A stretch of DNA of 64,000 nt from Apostichopus japonicus (taxonomy: Eukaryota; Echinodermata; Holothuroidea; Aspidochirotida; Stichopodidae). Positions 25,511 through 37,000 of this stretch are shown here, piece after piece. Position 1 is the stretch's first letter. Every line of letters starts with the position of its first letter. The translations under genes were made by a program, and so were the position numbers. Location of the stretch: NCBI RefSeq assembly GCF_037975245.1, contig NC_092565.1, positions 14,229,499-14,293,498 of the forward strand, read 5' to 3'. The notes beneath the pieces were generated by a model. It was not told the origin of the DNA. It did not search any database and saw only the letters and a list, made by a program, of their open reading frames with translations.

Positions 25511-26639
25511 AAAAAAGAAGATTAAAACATAAGAGAATGTTACACCAAATAATTTATGCTTTAGAATCTTGAATTGACAGCATTGTGGTAATGTGGTAGA
25601 TAAGTATGTAAAGGCAGGTCTTTGTGTCTTTCCTGATCCATCCCTACAGTTTTATGAGCTGAACCTGTCATAGTAGAATTATATCTCTTACAACACAAGG
25701 ACTGGATTTATTATGTGAGCTATGGATGAACAGTTTTATATGATAAGTATCAAATTCCTAAACTGCTAAAATGGATCAATGTGTGACGGTTAATTGTTTG
25801 AATTATGTCCAAACGGAACATAAATACCCACATGACATTGTGCATAAGTAGTGTTCTATTCCCAGGTTTGAAAGGATTGAAACTGACATAGTCCATATGT
25901 ACTGTTCTATTTCTAGGTTTGACAGGATTGAAACTGACAAAGTCCATATTTACTGTTATATTTTGATAAAATTTATCTCTGTAAATATGAGTTTGCAGCA
26001 AAGGCAAAATTTCATAAATTTTCAGAGGTTGAAGTCATTTGCATTTGGGCCTTGAAGACGAAAATAACTACATATGGCAACCAACAATGTGAAACTCAAT
26101 GTGAACAGTACAGCACTTCTATGACAATGGGAATATATGCTAGTCATTCTTCTGATTCACACACATACACACACACGCACATTCTTTGTTGCAAAACTTT
26201 ATAGAGTTCAAAGTTAGATGCTTAACACTGACTTAGCCCTCTTCAATATGAAAAGTACCTTTGGTATGTTTCAGTATATTTGTCAACATGCCTTTAAGGC
26301 TTATGTAAACATTGGCAGCCGTATACATTGTTAGGATTGTAAGTACTTTGTTGAAGTACATATATATAATTCACTTTGTCATTCTATATTGACCGCTATG
26401 GATTGGCTAAGATCTCTCCTTTCCACCCCCCACTTCTTCCTTGAGCCTTAAATAGATGACGTACTTCAAGTATAACATAAAGAATTTTGTGTGAGTTGTG
26501 CTTCATCTTTTTGTGCACATAATTGTACACAGTGGTTTCAGAACATGCCTTTGATACATGTACTTAGTTACTTAAAATCTAATTAACATTTGGATAGTCC
26601 CCAATTATCAGAATTTGATACCTGTCAGGCTGTATTTAA

Positions 26640-26715
26640 TACCCATAAGCAACACCACCAACCCCTCTCCACTGCCCGCCCCACCCCGCCCCACCACCAC
26701 TACCCCTTCATCATT
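26640..26715. repeat. C-rich low-complexity tract
   Basis: An almost purine-free run on the + strand with CCACC/CCGCCCCACC words. It lies in the HSPA12 intron and no function can be assigned. Confidence 0.6.
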
Positions 26716-27664
26716 CATGACCCCACACGATTCTGTGTTATGTAACCAGCATAACTCTTTCTTGATACCATAGTGGCATGTCGCCATCTTCTTACTTGCC
26801 ACTCTTTGTGCAAAGTCACGTTTTTTTTGTGTTTGGCGAATCAAAATTTGTTTTAAGGATTCTTCACTCTTTGCATCATATTTTCTTGTTCAGTCTTGTT
26901 CTTTTACAACTATGGTCTGTTTTTAACTTAGTTCTGAAGTTAACAGAGGATTAAAGTATTAAGAAAGGGGATCTGGCTCAGCTTCCATAATCCTGCTAAG
27001 AAGCTCTAAACATGGTTGACATCTGTAAACAAGAAACACGTACAGTACTCTATAAATTGCTAATACGGAAATTTTACAAGCATTAGTTAGAAACTGTTTG
27101 AAGAAAATGTTTTATGGAAACCTTTTTGCATTTTTGCTATACTTCTTATTTTATTTGGGCTATCACAAATTCAAGAGGGGGGTGATTATTTGCTTATTTT
27201 GCTCACATGAAAGACATAAATTATTGCGAAGTGAAATTAAAGAAACTACTTTATTTGATAAATTAAGATAAAATCAGAGAATAATGCAAACAAATCAGTG
27301 GCCTAACATTCCAAATTCCAAATTTGAGTTTTAATATAATGTTGAATTGGAAGCCACCTGACGTGTAAAGTTGTATTCCATAAGCCCTTGCATGTTTCTC
27401 CAACATCGAGGTCGCTTAAGGGTGGTAAAAATAACTGCTGATTATTATCATTATTATTAACATGTCAGGGGAAAAGGACAAGGGTTATGTATGGGCCGGT
27501 TGAGAGTGAGGAGGAATTTAAGTATTAAAGCCTTTGTTTTAAGAATATTTTCACTGAAGTAAAACTAAAAGTTTGCATCGATCATAATAGCGTAATTAGT
27601 TTTCTTGTTTAGGTAACATGGGTGTCTGTAGCTAATTTTCCTTTTTGCTCATCTTCTCCATCAG

Positions 27665-28098
27665 CATCTGTTGAGAGTACACCCACGAGGCCAGGAAGTG
27701 GTCTTCATCCTCCCTCTACTCTTTCACCACCAGGGACTCTCGATCTCAGTGGTGCCGTGGCCACCCACAGCATGCCCACCACACCCCTCCCAACCTCCCC
27801 ATCTACACCGCAGTCAGATTTTTCTGTGGTCGTGGCGATAGACTTTGGTACCACCTTCAGCGGTTACGCATACAGCTTCACCAAGGATCCCGAGGCTGTC
27901 CACGTGATGAGGAAGTGCGAAGGTGGTGACCCCGGGGTCATCAATATGAAGACCCTGACTACCCTCCTCCTGACACCAGAGGGTGAATTTCATTCATTCG
28001 GGTTCACGGCGAGGGATTTCTATCACGACATGAAATTCACAGAAGCTCAGAAATGGCTCTACTTTGACAAGTACAAGTTGGCATTACAAGATGATAAG
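27665..28098 (+). CDS. HSPA12: HSPA12 exon with phosphate-1 motif
   Basis: Acceptor TTCTCCATCAG before 27665 and donor AAG/GTAAAA after 28098. It enters in phase 1 and leaves in phase 0 (145 codons with the donated base). About the first 55 residues are a Pro/Ser/Thr-rich leader. The ATPase begins at [16 protein letters not shown], then EGGDPG and [17 protein letters not shown], all characteristic of HSPA12. The in-frame ATG at 27772 would give a 16-residue leader before [12 protein letters not shown]. Confidence 0.93.
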
Positions 28099-31000
28099 GT
28101 AAAATTGCAAACTTTTTTAATAGTTACTTATCAAGACTTAATACCCAAAGCCTCATGCTTTTCAAAAGTTGCTAAAGAGATTTCAAAAGCACTTTCCTGC
28201 TAATCCTAGTCCTGCCCCATAATTTTCCATCCAGTGCAACCATGAAAACATTTGCCTTTGAGTCCCTCTCTCATATTGCCTCGGAAAATTTATTGAAATA
28301 TGTGTACTCTTTATGTCATAAAAATGTGTATTTTGTGAACAATTTTGGCATCTGAAAAATAGAACTGTAACAAGTAAAAAAAAAATTTTCTGGCTAACTT
28401 GTCATTGACTTACTGAGGTTACCATGGCGATGGACATTTACGATCATGGATTACTGATATTATGTCAAGAGACCAAAACGATGAGTTCTTTAATTTTAAT
28501 ACTCAACTGTGGGTGGAAAAATTTGCCATTTTTTGTTGTTCTCTTAATAAATTACTAATATTTCCAATTCCAAAGCAGTGATGGAATTACGGTCCTATTA
28601 TGCCGCAGATTTGTTGTAGGGAGTGGACAGATTGGTTGTCCAGGGTTACTGTATTTCCATGGTAATGTCCCTCTGGAGTTCCATTGTAATGTCCCTCTTG
28701 TAATTGGACGCTTCTATGGAAAGGAGATATAATTGGTCACTCATGGAGTTTTTTCTGATTAACGAAAATGTAGTTTCTTTTAACTTGTCTTTACTTACAT
28801 ATGAGAAATTTTGAGGTGTGCTCATACCGTACATAGGAATTATGTCGTTGGGGGTTTTGTAGTCACATAGGAAACTGCTATGTATACTGGGTAATAATCC
28901 TGGGAAAATAGAAGATGCTAAATTATGCTTTAATTAATTACTGGATACCTCTTTTGACATTCAGAGGTAAAGAGAAAAGTAGAAATAAATCAAGAGTATT
29001 TTCCTGTCAACAGCTTGCAAGAGTGGCAAGTAATTATAGTACACAAGCAAGCAAGAAACAGAGAAGGGTGAAAAGTACCTTTGTCAGGAAACAATTTTAA
29101 TACTGAATAATTCTGTGGCACACAACATATCTTTTCAAGATCTGTGACTTTACTTGCCCAAAATTTCTTCTCATTAGACAGTGATCCCTGTAAAACAGAT
29201 GAACACTCGTTTTAAACTTGAAGGCAGATAGTTTCCTGATTATAAAGAAATAAAATCGATGTGTAGAGGTGTTTTTAATTTTGATTTTCCAAATCGTCTC
29301 TCATGTCATGGTAAATTACACAATGGACAGGCAGATTGTGTTTTTTTGGGGGGGGGGGTTCCTTTTCTTTTTCACATGTCACAATAGAGTTTAATGATGT
29401 AACAAGATATCCCAGAATGCAATTAGAGGTACCTCTTACAGTTTCACATACAAAACACAACCTAACATGGAAAGTCCTAGTAATAGTTGAAGATACTCTC
29501 TCTTGATTGGTTTATCTGTTACTGGAAGCAGAGCCAGATCTAACAAACAGCCTGTTGATTAGATCTTTAGTTTCTAGTAATTTATATCACAAAGATGTTT
29601 GTAGTGTAGTAATTGGCTGTTATAATCTGCATATATGCTGTTAATGCTACAGTGATATAACTCATTACTGCATGATATTTTCAAGTATTAAACAACTTCA
29701 GCTTTGGTAATGTATATGCAATATTTTGAAATGAAAAAAATAAAAAAAATAGTGGCTTCACCCTGCTGGCCACTAATGTAGTACTTTTGCTCCACTGTTT
29801 GTGCCAGTTTTTTTCTACCTGGAAAGAGGAGGGTCAGGTGGGGAGGGGGAAGAGGTGGGAGTGGGAGAATGGGATGGGGATTAAATAGGTGTTTGTCACT
29901 TTTAGCCAACCTTCAGAGATCACTAGGTAATAAAGCATTAATGTGAGTGGTGATTACATTACAATAGCATAGTAGTACAGACTAGGTAGGGTAAAGTGAC
30001 TAAATATTAGATCAACATTGCTCAACAGGTTCCTGTGGTTTCTTTGCATAGACCGCTAAAGCACACACATACACAAACAATACAGGCCTTGTTCTATCTA
30101 CTATGGACCAGTCAGTGGCTGGCTACTCACATTTTTGTGGTGAAATGGTTTGGATACAACTCAAAACTCAAAAACAATACCATGGCAATCCTCCACAACA
30201 AAAATACTTGACATACCAGAAACAACCCTGAGAAATATGACATCAACCAGGTTTTTAAAGTTTTTTTGTGATAAAAAAGGCCTTTTTTTTATTGGAGAAT
30301 CATAACAAAAGTTTGATAGTCCAGAGGTCAGTCCCTTGAAATGAAAGGTCACAGTCAAAGCCTGGATCAGCACAGCTGTAACCCTAAGGGTATGTGTGGA
30401 TAGAAGGACGCTTTTCTGCAGAACCTTATATAACTGTAGTAGTACATGCTTGGAACACTAACTCTCAACTATATACACTGCTGGTATTATCTAAATGATT
30501 GCATGTTACGTGAGGGGAGCTGGGTGAGCCGAAACACTGCTGTGCACCCCGATGAGCTAGCCTCCCGTGATGTCATTATTAGGGTTAGTGATCCCTTTCA
30601 GAGCGCCAGGGCTGAAACTGATGACAATGTTCTCTGAGATATTTGTAGAATGCATCCAAAATTGAGCGCTCAGGAATGTTATGAAAAAAAGAAAAGAAAA
30701 GGAAAACAAACTTGACTTTCTCTATCTGGCAATGTGAATAAGAGGTTGCCGTGGTAACACACTGAATTAAGTGGCTTTGGTGGGTTAAATCATGTTGGAT
30801 CAGTGTCATGTGTATGTAGGTATATATCTATCTCTATGCGCAGATTTGGAACAAGAAAGATGAGAAGAAGAATTTGTGGGGAAAAAAATCATACACTGAC
30901 TTTAACCTTGGTTTAAACGACTGTTTTCTTAGAAGTTTTTTAACTATGTTTCAATGGTTAATTGTTTATTTTGTTCAAACGTAGACACTTCAAAAGCTGT

Positions 31001-34000
31001 TTTTTTATTTATTCTTTGGGCGTGTCAACAAGTTGTCTGTCTCAAGTGAATCATAATTTTGTATCGAATATGTCAAATATCTTTATTTATCATACTTGAC
31101 TGTAGTCAACCAAGTTTGTTACAGGAATGAGGAAGTCAGGGCATTAAATTCCAAGGGTTGTTAACTCAAAGAAAAAGCACTTTACAAGAAATTTGTGGGA
31201 TATAAAACAAATTTAAAACTAACAAGCATATGTATCTTTCAAGTTCAAAGCATTAACCCACAGAGATCTCTCAAGTATAGATTGATGGGTGTGAATATTA
31301 CAGGATTTGGTCAAAATATTAGAACCAATAGGAAATGCCGCTGTAGGTCACCCAAAAAATTCAAGAGCCGTAGAATAAACCTATACTCTTTGAAAAACTT
31401 CTAATAGTTTAAATCATAAGAGGGTGTTCAAAATTTCATATCTCTCACTTGCAGACAATCATTTAAAATTTAAATGAGCTAGCACAAAAAAATGGAAAGA
31501 GAGAGGAACCAGAAATTTTCAAATATTATTCATATATTTCCACATGAAAATTTAGTGTTTATAATGATTATCATGTGCCAATACATGTCCCAGGACACTT
31601 CAGTAGATATTTGGCAATTTCAAATCATTTTAGACGTAGACATATTTTTTTTCATATTGTTTTCAAACAAGACAAAGATTGTAGTGGTCACTACAGTACA
31701 AGCTCGGTCACAACAGACCAACCATATGCATTGACAACCATTATAACAGCCCACACACCACCTATCTACCTGTGTGTACAGTAAAATACACACATTCCCC
31801 ATATATCATAGCATGTGCATTTCCAGAGGGAGTAAAATATCACTAAGTAAGAGCAACAACTTTTGTGGCCTACTCCACTTTGAAAGAGGGTTTAAAAGTC
31901 TGTGTGTTGTCAGTACAGCTTAACATCAAGGCACTTTAGATTACATAACTATTAATTGCACACTTTTATTGGATGGCAAGAGGAAGAGCACTCCTTTTAA
32001 ATAAATGCTTAAATCCAAAATGTTTTGGAGGGGGAATGGTACAAATTTTGTCTTGTTTTTGGTTTTTGACCATGAGAAGAAAGGTGGTGATGTGTTGAAT
32101 GTGATCCTATCAGATTCTGATCTGAATGTCAGGGTGAAAGGAGGAGAATTTGTGCCACTGATTAAAATAATCCTGTCTTAGATTTGATACTATTTCAAAA
32201 TGCTACATTAGATGTGAAGGTGATGTTAGTTGTGCAGCAGTGTACTATGATATGGGGTTCCTCTTGTAGCTGGGGATATACCATACAAAGGCCAGCATAA
32301 ACTGTTCTTTGCTATCTATCTGCTAAGTTTAAGTTATGTTGCAAGTAAATGGGGCCTACTAAACAACATGAATATAAAAACAACAGGAAAAACAAAGAGT
32401 TCACAGGCATAATGATAGGTAAATGGATGTTTTGAAACTACACCTCATGGTTTGAAAAGTATGAAGATTGACTAATTTAGCTTGAATCAACACAAAAAAA
32501 AATGACTGGTATAGGAACCATCACCAACTAAGGCAGTATATGTCGGTAGGTAGAGCCAAGGGCTTTGAATTCTGAGGTCACTGGTTCGATTCTCTTCCTA
32601 TAACCCAGGATTTCTGTGCTCTACTTAAATAATTTTGTGATGGAATGTAGATCATTTTTAGGGAGGTAGTGATTTAAAACTTTAACTCAATAACCTGCTT
32701 TGAAGTTATATCAAAACATTCCAATGATCATTCTTTTTTTCCCCCTCCATTTTGTTAAAAAGATTCTTAGAATCACACATTTTCTACATTTTTGCTTTTG
32801 CTCTTTTCAATGACCTTTTCTGAGTTCAAGAAACTTTTCAGTTTACAATTACTTTGTAGTAATATTGGATTTCAGTCATTTATGAAAGGAAATGATTTTC
32901 TTATCTTTCTACATAACAGTGATTTTAGTTTTGTCCCTGTATGTAGAGGGAGGACAGTAATGGGAGGGAGGGGGGAGGGGAGGGAGGGATGTAGAATTAT
33001 AATAATTTAATATCACAGCCATCAGGGAAAAAAAGTAGCATTTGAATTTGGTACAGTAATTCTCAGGCTTAGAAATTTGTTTTTAAAATGTATACTGAAA
33101 AGATAAGGTAAGTATTTCTATGTATAAAGATTGCTATGTGTACTTTTGTATGTATAATAGCTTGATTGCATAGTATCATTGCATTGCATCTTAGTATGCT
33201 GTACAAGATAAATTAGTCTCTGGGATTAAGGATGAGGATAAAATGGTTTCTGAGCTGCTTTAGTAATACACATTAATAATGTACTGGTTAGTGGTAAGTA
33301 ATAGGAAATATATCATAGCATGTTTTTACATTGCAAACTCTTATGTAATTGAATGAAAGTTATTTACATGTTATGACAGTGTAAAATGGAAGATTTGTGT
33401 CTTAGGTAGAGAATAACTGAGCGGAATACTGTATTAAGCAGATACTTGCTCTGGACACAGGAACTGGTCCGGTCAATTATATACACAGGTAGTTAATATC
33501 AGAACGGTTTGTACCTGAGGTTGTCGTGTCCACACAAACTGAAGGTACGTGTACAAGTGGGCAATGTTAAGTACTACACTTTAAAAGGTAAGAAAAAAGT
33601 TGAAAGATGGCACTCATATTTAAGAGTATATATATATATATATATATATCCACAAACCTGGCCAGCAGTGGTTGGTTTCAAGTTGACCATTATTAATACT
33701 GTTTACTGTACAAGTTTAATATAGTACTCTTAAGCTCTCTCATTACCACTGGACCCTTCCAGGTAAACTTAAAACAACAACACTGACTAACATGCGCCGT
33801 TAGTGGAAGCCGGTTAGTATTTAGTTAGTTTACCGGGGAATAAGGAATGCTGACAAACAAACAAACAGTCTGTTTGTCAACACTGGTCGGTCCAGTTAAA
33901 GAGCTTGGCAAATATAAAATAGTTACCCAGGTCATCGCACATATGATATTTGGTCTTTCATCTCTGGCGATTTAGCTGGTACTGCAGAGTGAAAAGTTAG

Positions 34001-37000
34001 CAGCAAATAATCATTCAGTAGTCAGAACGTTAGATGGTTGGGTGAAGGTGGGGGGGGGAGGCAGGGGAGGGGCAATGAAGGAACATGATGTAACGATTGA
34101 AGAGATGTTAAAACATTAATCTTTCTAGACCTCTCTTAGGTTTGTGTTAAAACTAAGGACGGTAATCATTTGAGATTTTCCAAGTATTACAATTCGTTAT
34201 AGTCATTTTAAGTAGATTGGGTCCTACAAAGTACTGAAACGGCACAAAGACTAGTGAAAGATACTTCTGCAGCAATTGCCCCTAGTTACTTTTTATTTGG
34301 ATTGTTTTGTCACAATATGTGGGGGAAAAAATGTACCTATTTTGTTTAATAACACAATGGAAGAGTAACATACAGTATATGAATAATAGAAATATATTTG
34401 AAAATTGCGGGACAGATAATTGACAATTAGCTACAGTTCTAAGTCTCAAGTGCGTCATAACTGAACTTGGTAGGATACCCAACTATGCACTATTCCTATG
34501 ATGATCATGTTTCTGGTGGGTCATGGCTCAAGCCTCATGGAAGGTCATGGGTTAATGTGGGCGTAATCATTTGTGGACTGCTAACATCGATCGGTCATTG
34601 GTTCGTTCATTTATTTTTTGCTCATTCCTTCGCCTCCTAATCATGGCTCTTCATTTAATTTCATCTTGAATTTTGACAGAATCTTAACATTGACACAGAG
34701 ATAGAGGCTTCTAACGGTACCAAGGTCAAGGCCCTGACGGTATTCCAGCACACCTTTAGGTTTCTCAAGGATCGCTTCTTAGAGGAGTTGGCAGATTTGT
34801 CTATGGATGACGGCGCCATCGATGAGGGCGACATTAGATGGGTCCTCACCGTACCTGCTATCTGGAGACAGCCTGCCAAGCAATTTATGAGACAAGCAGC
34901 ATATAAGGTACAAGGCAAATTGATTTTAACGGTCGTCCGATCATCCGAGATGACCAAATATCTGATCAGACAACCAAAATCAGCTCTTGTGGTCGCTCGG
35001 CGTACTACTAGTGTTTTACATCAAATTCAGAGTGCATTTGTAGCTAAATATCCCCGCCAAAGAGGTAAAATGATACATTGGTATCGCCTCTGTCTTTCTG
35101 GAGATACTGAAATGAAAACAAAACATAGTCTATGTATGATCCAATCAAAGGGGAGTTTTACTGGCCCAAAGCTGATGTTTTATTCACCGAAACCTACACG
35201 TCTTCCACAGTATAAATCTATTAATCATTCTGTGTTATTTTGAAAGAAAATTTCACAATTAAACATGGTTCCTCAGAATAAATGGCATAAATACAACAGA
35301 CACTCAAACAAATCACTTTAAAAGGAAAATAATGCAAAGTAAACCGTTGACAGGATAACAAACTGTTTGGTGTTAATTCTCATTTTAGGCCGGTATTGCT
35401 TCTCCATCGAGGCCAACTCAGTTGATGATAGCTCTAGAACCAGAGGCAGCTTCCATCTTCATCGGGAAACTAAGTATGAAGCAGTTAATGCCGGAGAGGA
35501 TGGCTCTGAGGAGAGAGAGGTGGTTGAGGGGTAGTATGAGTAAAGGACACAACCCTGATATGAAGGTCATTGAAGATGTGAAGCAAGGTAAGGAACGAAT
35601 ATAAATATATAATTAGAATACTATGGCCCTTGTATACAACACTGCTATACATCTTTGTATCTTTGCATTTAGGAGTGTTAGCTCAGTGGTTAACGCCAGT
35701 GCCTTTCAATCATTAGGTCCCCGGTTCGAGTCACTCCCAGATTAATGTATCTGTCGTCCGGTTACAGAGTTGTTGACAATTAACAATTCATAATCATGGA
35801 CGTTAAATATGAATGTAAGAGACTGACTTCGGTCAGCTTGCGGCTTTGATAAGCCAATGAGGCTTCTTTGCGAGTTCCTGCTGCAGAAGGATCTAAAATA
35901 CATACAGTACATACATACATACAGTACATACATACATACATTTGTATAGCAATTTGCTCACTTTATGTAGCATTCTGCTATGTCGATACTGGATAAGTTA
36001 CTCCCTGCTTAATGCATGGATTTCAACAAGCAGTTTATTGTCATCCTCAAACCAATTTGCCTTATTGAGACATGTGAACGTATCATTGAACCCTTCTCTT
36101 TATCTGGAATTTATGGAGGGCTAGAGCCTCGAAAAAATTCTCTTGAAAACATCTAGCAGCATTTAGCATTCTAAAATTTGAGAGCACAGCTGATGACCTT
36201 TAAAGGGATCTTCTTGTGGTTAAAGTTCATTATGCAACAAAGTTTGCTGTTTATTCTGGATCTGTAGGTCAAAAGCATTCCCTTATTTGTGTAGAGACAA
36301 AACTGAATGAATCTGGCAACAGCTGAGTGAGTGATATCATTATGGTTACTTGGTAATTGAGCAGAATAATGTCTTTGTCTTTCTTCATAATATACTAATC
36401 ATTTTATCCAATATTGAAAATGTGGATATTCTTTGCAAGTTGCTAATTGATGAAAATTCAAACTGCAGTGAACATGAACAAGTAAAGAGTTGTTGTTAAC
36501 ATTCCACAAGGATAATTAAAACATGATGCTCAACAAGAAGGTAAAGCTTTCACAAAACTTCTGCCTCGATCACAAGATCCACTCTCTGGGGGTAAGGGAG
36601 GAGGGTTTATATCGTAAAACTTGTTTACAACCATTTAAACAGTTGTGATATCTAGAGTATGGGAACTTTCCTTTTAATATGGTGACCTTCAGTCTCAAGA
36701 ATCCCTCTTGTTTTATTTTCTTCTCGTTCACATAACTGCAAGAATCTAGAACTAAGCATAAACCTACTTTTCCCCTTGTTATTAGGTTCGCGGTACGTGG
36801 TTGTTGACTGTGGTGGCGGTACGGTGGACATCACAGTTCATGAAGTGGAAGAAGAGTCGGGAACACTGAAGGAGTTACACAAAGCCTCGGGAGGGATGTT
36901 TGGCTCCGGCAACGTAGATGAAGCTTTCATAAGCTTAATGGTCGACATCTTCGGGGATGATTTCATCCAAGAGTTTAAGGTCAGTCCAGAGACGCTTGAA

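Larger units (their letters stand above)
16129..27664 (+). other. 11.5 kb intron between the giant exon and HSPA12 exons
   Basis: It starts with GTAAGT and ends with TTTTTGCTCATCTTCTCCATCAG. Contents seen: homopolymer G tracts (about 16300-16322, 18958-18971), a minisatellite at about 19970-20505, a local duplication with ACTCACAGTG words at about 20560-20640, an A-run near 21598, a C-run near 23968, a repeat-family-B copy (about 24540-24860), two tRNA-type SINEs (about 24925-25205 and 25303-25510), CATA microsatellite sequence, and a C-rich tract (about 26645-26710). No convincing exon was found. An alternative view is that the gene of the giant exon ends within this stretch. Confidence 0.6.
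28099..34679 (+). other. 6.6 kb intron of HSPA12
   Basis: GTAAAA donor and TTGAATTTTGACAG acceptor. No exon found inside. Noted: a short local duplication of the GTAATGTCCCTCT word (about 28655-28700), G-rich or purine-rich runs (about 29349, 29825-29880, 32947-32990, 34048-34075), a possible tRNA-like SINE head at about 32530-32605 with GGTTCGATTCTC, and a (TA)n run at about 33627-33648. Confidence 0.6.

Noticed and set aside
34788-35243. 151-codon frame continuing past the 34907 donor
   Set aside because: Only the part up to 34907 matches HSPA12; the rest is a dispersed repeat read through the splice site.
25133-35943. CATA tracts considered as CRISPR-like direct repeats
   Set aside because: Simple microsatellites without unique spacers, in animal DNA.
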